Shown here: one piece after another, positions 44,991 through 54,034 of the stretch
Layout: every line of letters starts with the position of its first letter
Numbering within the stretch: position 1 is the first letter of the stretch
From: Ochotona curzoniae
Lineage: Eukaryota > Chordata > Mammalia > Lagomorpha > Ochotonidae
Length of the DNA stretch: 64,000 bases
Assembly: GCF_017591425.1 (NCBI RefSeq)
Contig: NW_024466218.1
Location: 12,476,001-12,540,000, forward strand
Reading direction: 5' to 3'
Position numbers and translations under genes: made by a program
Notes under the pieces: model-generated
The model's input: the letters and a program-made list of their open reading frames with translations, nothing else
The model's database searches: none
What the model was told of the DNA's origin: nothing

Positions 44991-47900
44991 ATTCTGAGAA
45001 AAACTGTTGATAGAAGAAATTATGCACAAGCAGCAAATAACTACCAGTGTCTTATAAATCAATCACTCAATCATTTTTTCCTATTTGCTCTTAAATAAGA
45101 CCTTTATCAACATCTGGAATTTAGAAATTAAAAAAAAATTCTAAAAAGTCTTTATTTTTGTATTAATTGCTCTTGTTCATTTCTTTGTGATACAACTTAT
45201 TTTTAAAATGTTGTATGTTGTTTTTAAAGATTATTACAGTCATTTGATTTTGCTTATTTATGACAAGATAAATCTTCCCTTTAAAAACTATAGGGGTGTA
45301 GCAAGCCATTCAGCTAGTTTTTTTCCCTGGACAGATTTTTTTTTTAAGTCATTAAAAAGTTCATTTTAAGTGAGCTGATATCAATGGTGCTCCAGTGTCT
45401 CTTGCACTCATTTAAACGCAGAAATCAGATGCAGTCTTACAGTTTTAATTTACCCATCTACAGGGAAAAAAATCTCGGCTAAAGTGAAGCGGTGAAAATT
45501 CAATGTTCTGAGAACTGTGACATCTAAAAGGCAAATATAAACCACGAATTCATGAAGGTGGCCTGCAATCACTAAGACATAATTGGAACTCCTGTCCTTC
45601 TTTCTCGTTGCCACACTCCACATCAAGGGGCTGCGGGCATTTGCTATTCACGTGTACTTGAAATGGCAGGCCGAGTGTGTTTTTTAACTGACACACTCAG
45701 AGCTGAATTCACAGATGCTGCCATGACTCCATCTGCACCCTCCTTCCTGGTGCAGTGCAAAGTTTGAGGGGCTGCAAACCTACAGCTGAGGCTCCAGGAA
45801 TGGGAGCCCCCAAGATTGCCAGCACAGTAGATTTTCCTCCGTGCGATAGAGAAAAGCTCGAAGCAGAGTGGTTACTTGGGCACAGATCAGTAGTGACTGG
45901 GTGGCAAGACGGGCAATGATGTGGACCTGGCTGTTTAGATTAAAACATATCATGGGATCCAAGAGAAAGCACACATCAGTAGTGAAGGCTGTTTAAACCT
46001 CTGGGGACAGCCCTCTGTTTAGATTATATTAATTCATAAATATTATACTAAATACCACTTAAATTGGACTTAAATGACTTCAAAGATAATGCATTGTAAT
46101 ATGGCTATCCAGAGAGCACTAGTCTTTATGTCTCCCAGTAACTCAGTCTTTGCTGCCTCCTATCCTGGTAGACAGGACCAAAGTTATGAATGGATCGCCG
46201 GCTCGTTCATGTGTGATCAACTGACTCTATGCGTGTGTGTCAGCAGGCGTGTGTGTGTATGTGTCTGTGTGTGTGTGTCTTCAATCATGGTCTCTGTTCC
46301 CCAAAATATAAAAAGAAGAGTCATAAATAAAAAAATGGAAAAATGGAAGAATTAGACTGGTGGGTGACCTGTTTTCTTCTCCAAGGGAGAAAAATTCTAC
46401 AAAAAGGGGCAAAATTGGTCCTCAGCTCACTTCTGCTGCTACCAAGGGAATTTGCCACCTTCTTCTTTAATCAATACTACATTGCTTTTCTCTTTGGAGC
46501 TTGGAAAAACAATCTTTCCCAAAGTGCTTCTTGTAGGGCAGAAAAGAAGACAGAGTTAGCCGGCAGAGTTTGTATTAAACTGGGTTTTCTTCCTTAGGTG
46601 TCATTTCTTTGAATTTTAATTCTAGGCTTTTATTTTTTAAATTCTTCCTTTCTCTCTCTGCCTAATACTCAGATACCACTACTTTCAATTGCTTTCTGGT
46701 CTTCAGGGGGTAAATTTTACCTGTATAGTAATGACCCCCATCACAGCTGCTATTTGCTGTTTCCTCAGCCCAACAGCCGTTCACTGATATGGCTGGGTTT
46801 GCTACACAACACCCATCCACTCCCTCCTCCACAGACTCCCAATTTGACTGGAGTAATTGCCTTTTAAGGTGCACTCTACTCAGGGCAGGTATTCCTTTAA
46901 CCCTTAAAGAGCCTTCCTGCTTTAGTTACCTGCAATGGCAGGTGACCCCCAAACCCACCTGAAATCTCATGTATCTCATTTAGTTTTTGCTTTTTTCTGC
47001 TTTTCATGTTTTATTTTTCAAAGACAATAACATACATATGCCATCTGCCCTGGAGGCCAGAATGCTGTTATATCATATCTCAATTATATCCTAGCATGGT
47101 TCATTGGAAGTTAGAAATTTAAGAAGAGAGTAAGAACCACGAATATTCCCTGAAACCAGACTTAACAAAGACACAATTGTATCATTAGCATCATGTTGTC
47201 AATTTAGAAATGAGGAAAATCTAGAAGCCAAATGCAATCTTCATTCCTCAAGACTCATCATGCTTTTTTGACTTAACAGCAATTAATCACCAATGGCAAG
47301 CGAGTAATTTTTTTAAGGTGGCTGGAGGCTTATTTTATTAGGATTAGCTAATAAATCAGACTGCATTACTGAAGGAGGAGTTCAAACTCTTCTAGGATTG
47401 AATAAACCAGACCTTGGAAACTATCTCATTTATTCAGCTCTCCCAGAGCTTTTAGGCATCGGTGGGGACACTGTGACCCAACCTCAACTGTAAAAATCAG
47501 AGGGATGGAAGGGCAGGAAGTTTCATGGGGGGAAAAAATCCACATTCAGGTTCTGAATGGTGAGCTGCGGCAAGGCACCTAGTATAAGAGAATAAATGGG
47601 CCTGTAAGTGAGACAGTTTTGGGGAAGAATTATTTGGAAAATGAAGTTTTTCTTATCCTAGGAATTCTGGGCCTGTGTGTGTGTGTGTGTGTGTGTGTAC
47701 CTTTTCTCTACCTTCCTGATGGAGTCGGTGAAAATTCTAGTTCTTTGCTATAATATCAAAGTCCAAATTATATCAGAAACAAAGTCGTGTCAGCAAAGGA
47801 TTGTTGAGAAGAAAGCACAGAATAGTCTTAAAGTTCATCTTCATTTGAAATAAAGAAGCAAAGTACTCCAACCCAGATCCCAAGATCCCACAACAAGGCT

Positions 47901-48110
47901 AGCTTTTCACAACTATCTTTTTCTTCCAGTAGGTTCTAATTTTCATTTTTTTAAACTTTCAAATTTTAAATCACCAGAAGAACTGCTATTAAAATTTTTA
48001 TTATTACTGTTTTAGAAACCAGGGGCATATTAGAATGACAAAGGCTTGACACTGAACCTTGATTAGCTTGCTTCTAGGGAAAAACTACAAAGACACGGTT
48101 GACTTAAGAG
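44990..48110. promoter_or_regulatory. 3-kb AT-rich, transposon-poor block upstream of the promoter-proximal region
   Basis: It is AT-rich throughout, with T or A runs (45129-45137, 45338-45345) and many TAAT, TTTAAA and ATTTA cores, for example at 45095-45350, 46015-46085, 47160-47420 and 47930-48010. A TG microsatellite lies at 47674-47698 and a degenerate TG run at 46230-46280. I recognise no SINE or LINE in about 3 kb, which is low compared with 6.8-13.5 kb. Absence of repeats next to a developmental promoter often marks conserved regulatory DNA. This is an inference. Confidence 0.35.
47674..47698 (+). repeat. (TG)n microsatellite, 12 units
   Basis: 25 bases of pure TG inside the AT-rich block. 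Confidence 0.95.
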
Positions 48111-48114
48111 GGAG

Positions 48115-49430
48115 GGGGGAGAGAAAGTGTCTGCTTCCTTTTCTTTGAACATCATTTCAAAGACTGCTTCTCCATTCCATCCTTCCAATTTCCCTTCTGA
48201 TCAGACAGACATTTTCTCCATATTGGATAAAGGTTGGCTTCTCTCACCGTTACAGCCCCCACCCTCACCCCACCCCAACAAATCCAGTATATTTCCATTC
48301 TGCTGTGTTTCCGTGCTACTCAACATGCCATTAACTTTAAGATTTACTCCTCAGCAGGCAAGCTGGAAGATGCTAAAACCAATAAAAACTGCTCTCTGGG
48401 ACTCCAACTAGGAAGAGTTTGGAGCTCTGTTTAGTATTCGCATGAAGGGAGGGCTGGAGAAGGAGGATGGTTGTGATAGTGAAAACCGCTGCTTCTCGGA
48501 GAGACAGGCGGCTCCGCGCTCTGCACCTAAAGTGCTGGAGGATCAGCTCCGCTCACAGCCCATTTGTGGCCAAGGAAGAGGCTTGCTCTCTCTGTGGGGG
48601 TGGGTGCGTGTGTGTGTTTTCATCTCTGAAACCACCAGCCCTAGCACAGCTCTCCACACTACTGTTTATTAAAATTGGAACATCCATACACATCCCCTAC
48701 AACTTCCTTAGCCCCGTGCTCCTTCCCTCCCTGGCGATCAATCTCTCTCAGAAAGCATTTGACTTGCCCACACAGCTCCAGCACCGATTAATCCCCGCTG
48801 CACATCCTATACATTACTGTTAGGGAGCGGAGCACTGGGCTAATTCCGTCACCCACCAGCCACCCACACACATTCTACAACTGAACACGTTCAGAGCTCT
48901 GCCTTAAAGATAATAAAACAAGGGGAAAACAGGCACTGTGCAGATGATCCCCATGACCACTTTCCTAAAAAGTTGCTGGATTTTAATTCTTTGATTATTT
49001 TGTCTCCCCCTCCCCCAAGCACTCAATAGCAATGATTGCTTCAAGGGTGGGATAAGGTGCTATCAAGCTTGTAGCATGGTGAGTTTGTGATAAATTAGGG
49101 TACACTCTTCAAAATGCATATCTTGCACACACAATTTCCCCCAAGCATTGTTTTCTGGGGAAAGGGGGCCTTCCAGGTTCCCCAGGATCCCCTACTTCGC
49201 CCAGGGGATGACTGGTTCCTTGCTAATTCTTGCCTTAGGTTTTTATCACTCCTTTCCTTCCAACATCCAACCTCCCCCTGCCTCCCCCACATCACCACTC
49301 ACACCACAACCAGATTACTAAGGCGCACAGCTCGACAGGGAGAGTTTACTGTTAAATTTATAGCGAAATAAAAATATCTCTTTGAATTTGTCACCTTTTC
49401 CCCTCTTTTAGACGGCTGCTGCGCTCCTAC
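48115..49430. other. Promoter-proximal intronic sequence, repeat-free
   Basis: This unique sequence leads into the CpG island. It contains GCACCGATTAATCCCCGC at about 48780-48797 (TAATCC is the core for OTX/PITX-type homeodomains), AAAGATAATAAAAC and TTTGATTATTTTG. No exon signature was seen. Confidence 0.45.
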
Positions 49431-49914
49431 TACTCTGGCCGGAGTGGAGGATGAGACAGTCGTCCGCCGCCACTGTTTTCAGCACCACGCCGATGGACAG
49501 CACCCCGGGTACCCAGCTCGCCAGCGCCCGCCAGTTCTCTCGGCGCCCAGGGCTCTGCCGGCGCAGCCGTCCCCATCCCAATCTTTCAAGTCGCTATTCT
49601 ACCCACAGCCCAAACCTCATCCCCTCCCCTCGATCCTCTTTCTCTTTCTCTTCATCTTCTGCGCCCGCTGCTCTCCCCAATGGCACCGCTCATCGCCCAA
49701 AACCAAGCCTTGCCCCAGCGAACAGCTCCCCACGCACCCCAGCTTGGGTGTCCGCTGCCCGGGCGAGCGCCTCCCATCTCGGCGCCCGCCGGAGGCTCCC
49801 TCTCGCTCCGTGCTTCGACTCCCGCTCGTCCGTCGCCCGCCCGCCCGCCCGCCGGCCGGCCGGTTGGCCCGCCCGCCCGCTCCTTCTCCCAGCAAAGTTG
49901 GGAGGGAAAGGTGC
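49431..49914 (-). other. CELF4: GC-rich start of intron 1 within the CpG island
   Basis: It directly follows the exon 1 donor on the transcript strand. It contains GC-rich tandem motifs of CCCG/CCGG type at 49838-49880. The CELF4 frame remains open here to a stop near 49652, encoding Gly/Arg/Ala-rich sequence with no family similarity, so it is intronic. The plus-strand Pro/Ser/Arg-rich frames (164 and 216 codons) are shadows. Confidence 0.7.
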
Positions 49915-49923
49915 ACTCACCTT
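49915..49923 (-). other. CELF4: 5' splice site of CELF4 exon 1
   Basis: Read on the minus strand, the exon ends AAAG and the intron opens GTGAGT, a near-perfect U1 consensus with the first intronic base at 49920. The split is phase 1: one base of the Gly96 codon remains in the exon. This matches the known CELF-family junction, where the next exon supplies the RNP1 strand. If the site is not used, the frame stays open into intronic GC-rich sequence and stops near 49652. Confidence 0.95.
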
Positions 49924-50206
49924 TGTGCATTCCTGTGAACCTGTCCTTCAGAACCGTAAGCTCGTAGATTTTGCCGAACTCCTCGAAGAGGGGCTTGAGG
50001 TCTTTCTCATCCAGGTTTCGGGGGATCTGCCCAATGAACAGCTTGATGGCATCATGGTCCTTCATGGGAATGGTCGACGGGTTCCCCGGGCTGTGGCTTA
50101 ATCCGTTCATGTGCCCGGCGCTGCCCGGGCTGCCGCCGAGCCCGTTGCTACTGAGGCTCGCGTTGTCAGCCTGTCCGTTTGCTAACGTGGCCATCTTTAT
50201 ATACAT
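49921..50206 (-). CDS. CELF4: CELF4 (BRUNOL4) coding exon 1: N-terminus and first half of RRM1
   Basis: CELF4 is a CUGBP/ELAV-like RNA-binding protein of brain neurons that regulates splicing, stability and translation of GU-rich mRNAs. Family members carry two adjacent RRMs, a linker and a C-terminal RRM. This exon encodes 95 residues plus the first base of codon 96. Residues 1-47 are the Ser/Gly/Asn-rich leader that begins [11 protein letters not shown], which I recognise as CELF4 rather than CELF1, 2, 3, 5 or 6. Residues 55-61 (KLFIGQI) are RRM1 strand beta1 and RNP2, residues 66-78 are helix alpha1, and residues 80-92 are beta2. The exon stops at GMHK, just before the RNP1 strand, which must lie in exon 2 outside the window. 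The ATG at 50206 is fixed by an in-frame TAA at 50230-50228, seven codons upstream. The frame closes in a consensus donor. Identification comes from remembered family sequence, not a search. Two leader positions (Ser20 and Gly25) may differ from human. Confidence 0.97.
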
Positions 50207-50220
50207 AGAGAAAAATCTTC

Positions 50221-50500
50221 TTTCCTTTTATTCTTCCCCGCTCGCACTCTCGCCCCTCTCCTGCCCGCTCGCTCGCGCTCACACGCACACGCACACACTC
50301 GGGCTCTCCTCGCTCGCTCCACACCTCGCTCTCCGCTCGCTCTTTCTCCTCTTGGCTCGCTCGCTCGCCCGCGCTCGCGCTCCGCTCCCCCCTCGCCCTC
50401 CCTCCCGCTCGCCCTCCCTCCCTCTCTCTCTTTCCCTCTCCCTCTCTCTTCTCTCTCTCTCTTCTCTCTCTCTCCTCTCTCTCTCTCGCTCTCGGGTTGA
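50221..50500 (-). repeat. GA-rich (plus strand CT-rich) low-complexity tract in the CELF4 leader
   Basis: The plus strand is almost pure pyrimidine with interspersed CGs, densest at 50398-50498 where CTCTCT units dominate. The transcript strand is therefore purine-rich GAGA/GAGCGAGC. Purine-rich leaders are common next to CpG-island promoters of neuronal genes and may bind GA-binding factors in DNA. The tract creates long chance open frames of Glu/Arg or Ser/Leu on either strand, none of which I accept as genes. Confidence 0.85.
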
Positions 50501-50505
50501 TCTGA

Positions 50506-50526
50506 TTTTTTTTTTTTTTTTTTTTT
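50506..50526 (-). repeat. Poly(A) tract (A21 on transcript strand) in the 5' leader
   Basis: There are 21 consecutive T on the plus strand, hence A21 in the CELF4 transcript if it is included. It separates the GA-rich proximal leader from the GC-rich distal region. Such a tract can bind poly(A)-binding protein or exclude nucleosomes. It is also a site prone to length variation and assembly error. No SINE body precedes it, so it is not an obvious retroposon tail. Confidence 0.9.
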
Positions 50527-50530
50527 ACAT
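50525..50530 (-). promoter_or_regulatory. Start-stop upstream ORF (ATG-TAA) in the CELF4 leader
   Basis: On the minus strand an ATG at 50530-50528 is followed at once by TAA at 50527-50525, giving a one-codon uORF. Its -3 base is T (sequence TTCAATG), so the context is weak. The A tract begins directly within the stop. Start-stop uORFs in other genes stall ribosomes and reduce downstream initiation. It sits 324 nt upstream of the main start and matters only if transcription begins to the right of 50530. Confidence 0.5.
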
Positions 50531-50787
50531 TGAACAGACAGGATCCCTGTCCTTTCCGTTTAAACAGCCTGGACCGGTTCAAGTTCCCGGCCAGACCAGG
50601 GGTGGGGGCGGCGCGCGCCCGCGCGGAGGAGGGGGCGCGGGGCCGGGAGCGGGCGCGCCGGGCCGGGGGGCGCGCGGGAGGCGGCGGCGGGCGGCGGCCG
50701 GGGGTGGCCGGCTTGGGGCGGCGCCGGCCCGCGCCTCGCGCCCGGCGGCCCCGCGGGCGGCGGTGGTACGGTCCGCGCCGGCCCCGG

Positions 50788-50797
50788 CTATAAATAG
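50788..50797. promoter_or_regulatory. Palindrome-like CTATAAATAG: TATA box (plus strand) and MEF2 consensus
   Basis: The ten bases CTATAAATAG fit the MEF2 consensus YTAWWWWTAR on both strands and contain a canonical TATAAATA on the plus strand at 50789-50796. They sit alone in extremely GC-rich DNA, so chance occurrence is less likely than in AT-rich sequence. As MEF2, the site suits a neuronal gene about 590 bp upstream of the start codon. As a TATA box, it would point away from CELF4, towards a divergent transcript starting near 50820. Confidence 0.5.
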
Positions 50798-51229
50798 TGC
50801 GGGGCGCATGGCTCTTCGGGAGGCGCAGAGAGTCTGGGCTCGGCGGCCGCGGGGAGCAAGTGCCTGTAGGAGCCGGCCAACCGGCCTCCTCCCTCTGTCT
50901 TTGGGGGGGTTCCTTTTTTTTTTTTTGGTAATAGCAGCAGGTGCAACTTTTTGTATTTCTTTCTTTCCGTTTTTTAAATATTGACTTTCACGTTCGTGTG
51001 GGTAGGTCGGGGGGCGTTATTCACGGAGCTGAGCTCTATCCGGGCGCCAGGCGGGCGAAGCCGAGGCAGGGATGGCGGGCGGGGCGGCGGCGAAGGCGGC
51101 GGAGGTGGAATGGGCGCTTTTCTCTCCCATCTGGCTCCATTTATTTATTTATTTAGACTAGAAAAAAAAGCGAGCTGGTTTGGAGGGAGTCCGCCCAGTG
51201 ATCCGAGTGCGCATTGATCAGTGTCGAGA

Positions 51230-51275
51230 GAAAAAAAAAAGCAACATAAATATATATTATGTGGATAAATCTGCA
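51230..51275. other. AT-rich gap inside the CpG island
   Basis: A10 is followed by GCAACATAAATATATATTATG and GGATAAATC, flanked on both sides by CpG-rich sequence. It could be a nucleosome-free segment or a TATA-type element, and orientation is unclear. Confidence 0.4.
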
Positions 51276-51309
51276 GACAAGAGCTCTCTCGTGCACGCGT
51301 CCGTTCCCC

Positions 51310-51329
51310 GGTTCTCTCCGGTTCTCTCC
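51310..51329 (+). repeat. Exact 10-bp tandem duplication (GGTTCTCTCC)x2
   Basis: The units at 51310-51319 and 51320-51329 are identical, within the distal part of the CpG island. Little more can be said. Confidence 0.95.
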
Positions 51330-52050
51330 CTCTGCCTGTTCCCTCCCCGCGTCCCTAACCTGCCAGAGCGGCTCCAAATCTCCCTCCCGCCCGGTGGCCA
51401 AGGCCACTTGGTTCACCTGGGAGGGTGGGACTTGGGGGACCGTGGGCCGTGCCAGGAGTGCGGCGGGTGGGGGGCGTTGGGGGAGTGGAGATCCGGGGTT
51501 GGAGCCCCGTTCCACCCGCCTCCGAAGGCGGGAGGTGGGTGTTCCCGTCCCGGACGGTCTCTCCCGCCGCGGGGAGCGGCGGCTGGCCCGGCCCGCGGCT
51601 GGCGGGAGGAAGGTAGGAGCCCGGCGCTCTGGCCCGCTCGCTCGCTCGCTCGCCGGGGAGGGAGGAGGGTGCGGCGTGGCCGCTGGCAAGCCAACGCTAG
51701 GCACGGGCTTGATTTTGCCCTCAATCTCTTTACCGGTTCAAATTGATCCACCTCCCCCCACCCCATTTTCCTTTAATCCACCATCAAAGAAATAAAGCCC
51801 CAGACTCGCTAAGCGGGCTGCGGTGGTTCCCAGAGCTGTGTGCGCTGCCCTCTTGGGTTGTGTTTGCAGCACCTCCACCTCCAGAGGTGCGAGGCGGGGA
51901 GTCACGTCTGCTGGCTGGAGCCGGGGTCAGGCACCCCTCCTGGACCCTGTCAGACTCCCCGCTGGGCCAGCCGGAGCTGCCTCCTTCACTGTGCGGCCAA
52001 AGGAGTGGAAGGCGCGGAGGTCCACTGGAGCAGCCCCTGGGGTGAACTTG

Positions 52051-53220
52051 GCTAGGCGGCATTTATCGCACCCAATTCCCTTCCACATCTGCTTTCTCAG
52101 GACAGCCTCTTCTGGGCTTCAGAAGCTGGGCAAATTGAAATAACGCACCCGCTCCCCCAACGGGCAGGCTTCGGGGCTGGGAGCTAAGGTGGCTGGTGGA
52201 GCTGCCGACCTTTCCTTGCTGGCCGGCCGTCTTTCTGGTGTTCCGGGCTTCTCTTTTCTTGCCCTCGGATTGCATTCCGTTCCTAGACGATCTGCTTAAA
52301 ATTGCATCCAAAGAAATGAGATCCCAGCTGCCTGAAACCCCAGGCCAAGCCCAGGTGGTGCAGCCACAGCGTGGAGGTCTCCAGCGTCGGAGGAGGCCAG
52401 AGGTTCCGGGTTTCCTGGTCCCAGGCCCGAGCCCACTTGGGACGCCTCTCCCTAAGGATCGGGGGCCCAAAGCAAGCAGCAGGTACAATTCTGAGAACTG
52501 TTGAGCTTAATATATATATTTGGTTAGATTCTCGTGCATTTGCTGGATGGAGTCCTGTATGAGTATAGTTAATGCCTAACTCCATTTGCTAGCCGTAGGG
52601 CACCTGTTCCAGCATGGTGCATGGGTCTGTGAATGACTCAAGTTGAACGAATGGAAATAAAACTTGGGTGGGAGTCCCTGAGCCATGGCTGTGTGCTTGA
52701 CGTGCTTGGGAAGTGCCAGGGAGGAGGTGGGCATCTCCTTGGTGAGCCCCTGAGGGTTGGTTTGCCTGTGGCTTGGAGGTGTGTGTGTTTGTCTCGTCAG
52801 GATGTATGCTTGCTGGAGCAATGGAGTGTCACCAAGTTGTGCCTGCAGTCAGTCTGTGTGCAGCTACTGAGCTGAGACCTCCCCTCCCCTTCTCTTTTCT
52901 GCTCATCCCCAGCCTGCCTACATCAGCAGTGGTCAGTAACTATCTGAAACAGCTCCTCCAGACGTGGTCTTGCAGTACTGTGCTGGCCTCCCAGGATCTC
53001 ACAAGCTGAGTGGGAAGGTACTTCCTGTCACCCGGAGGGAGTGGATTTAGGAGAGAAATTCCTGCCTGAGGTACTTCTCTCCCTGGCCCCCTGCAGCACT
53101 CAGCAAGGCTGTGACAGTGGACTATGATGGGAGCCAGCGAGGGCAGCTGGAGAAGGCGTGCTCTGATTAGGGTAGGGTTACTCAGGTTCATGTTCTCTTC
53201 CTCTTGCCCCTCAACCCCAA
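52051..53220. other. Upstream intergenic sequence, no gene
   Basis: Unique sequence falls from the island shoulder to ordinary composition. A TTAATATATATATTTGG patch lies at 52506-52522. No coding signature or transposon was recognised. Confidence 0.5.
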
Positions 53221-53224
53221 CCAT

Positions 53225-54030
53225 CCCCATTTGCAAGCAGAATATTAGCAGGTGTTCGATTATTTATATTATCATTAAGAATAATAGGCACTGCAAAATT
53301 AAGAGTGGTGTGAGCAGGAGTGAGGTTGTTCGCCAAAGGGGCCTCCCTGATTGTTTCAGATGCCTGTAGAATCCTCTTGGGCTGTACATTGCTTGCTCGC
53401 CCCTGGCCCAATGCCTCTGAGCTGAGTCCACTTGCGGATCCAAAGCTGTGAAGAGGTCCTTCTTCCTAGTGTGGAGCTTGCCCACCTTCCCTTCACTCCC
53501 CGATGAGTTGCAGTCTGGGCTGTCTCCCCTTAGGGGGTAGCACGTCCTGCCCTCTGCTCTCACTCTCTGGCAGGGGTGTGGTGAAATGACCCACCTTCCT
53601 GCAGCTTGCTGGGGCTGAGGTAGCCAGGGAGTCAGGTCCTCATAGGTGAGGCTGCTCCAGGCAGACAGCAGCCGAAGCAGCTTTGGCCAGGGCTCGGATC
53701 TCTTAAAGGGACAGAGCTGAGCTTCATGGGCCTTGTGGGTTCCCACCCTTCCATCGCAGCCGAGTGTGGGGGCATCACACAGCTGAGGCAGGTGTATTAG
53801 ACCAAAGCAATAAAGGAGCAGGTGGGGGGAAAGAGTGTGGGACATGGGTAAGTTTATTCTTTGATGTCTTCACCCTTGATATCCAGGAAGACTTGAGTTA
53901 ATTTTTTAACCTTAGGTTATCAAAAAGAAATGTAATTAGGGGAAGATGGGGGCACAATATTATGCACTATGACATTTAAGCAGATTTAAAACTTTTCTCT
54001 GAGTGCCAATGCTTGGCCACAATTATTCTA
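53225..54030. other. Intergenic sequence with two AT-rich patches
   Basis: The patches are 53250-53310 (CGATTATTTATATTATCATTAAGAATAATAGG) and 53860-54000 (TTGAGTTAATTTTTTAACC, ATGTAATTAGG, ACAATATTATGC). Both are repeat-free as far as I can tell. The minus-strand frame of 193 codons at 53264-53845 has no domain. Confidence 0.4.
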
Positions 54031-54034
54031 TCCA

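Larger units (their letters stand above)
1..49920 (-). other. CELF4: Intron 1 of CELF4 (3' part beyond window)
   Basis: All sequence left of the exon 1 donor is assigned to the first intron because the gene is transcribed right to left. I found no open frame resembling the rest of RRM1 (the RNP1 strand and following helix). CELF4 is known to have a very long first intron in other mammals. Its content is given in separate entries: CSINEs, MIR, L2 and L1 fragments, microsatellites, AT-rich probable regulatory blocks and one secondary CpG cluster. Whether alternative first exons or small non-coding transcripts lie inside it cannot be decided from sequence alone. Confidence 0.88.
50207..50800 (-). 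other. CELF4: Probable CELF4 5' untranslated region and core promoter zone
   Basis: The stretch upstream of the CELF4 start lies in the CpG island. In transcript orientation it reads, from far to near: a very GC-rich block (50580-50780), an ATG-TAA minimal uORF, a run of 21 A, a GA-rich tract (about 50225-50500), then the start codon. Apart from the ATG at 50530 there is no ATG on the transcript strand between 50527 and 50207, as expected of a leader under selection against upstream starts. The transcription start is not visible, so the right-hand boundary is a guess. The nearest TATA-like element on either strand is the palindrome at 50788-50797. Confidence 0.6.
49430..52050. promoter_or_regulatory. 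CELF4: CpG island spanning CELF4 exon 1 and promoter
   Basis: CpG dinucleotides become dense from about 49430, peak at 50580-50880 (almost entirely G and C, with many GCGC) and fade after about 51720-52050. The surrounding intron and intergenic DNA is CpG-poor, as usual for mammals. The island includes the first coding exon, which is the standard position for a developmental or neuronal promoter. A short AT-rich gap at 51230-51270 and the A21 tract interrupt it. Edges are by eye. Confidence 0.9.

Noticed and set aside
1..49920. Second coding exon of CELF4 (rest of RRM1)
   Set aside because: I looked for the RNP1 strand and the following helix on the minus strand and did not find them. Exon 2 is taken to lie beyond position 1.
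50166..50582. Minus-strand 138-codon frame overlapping the CELF4 start, a possible long uORF
   Set aside because: Its first codon is TTG, not ATG. The rest is poly-Lys and Arg/Glu from the A21 and GA-rich tracts. The only upstream ATG nearby is the start-stop element at 50530.
49971..50984. Plus-strand open frame of 337 codons over the promoter
   Set aside because: It is antisense to the CELF4 exon, and its length comes from the CT-rich tract and GC-rich block (Ser/Leu then Ala/Gly/Arg runs). It has no domain and no good initiation context.
53264..53845. Minus-strand 193-codon frame upstream of CELF4
   Set aside because: No domain, ordinary intergenic composition, and an AT-rich non-coding patch at one end.
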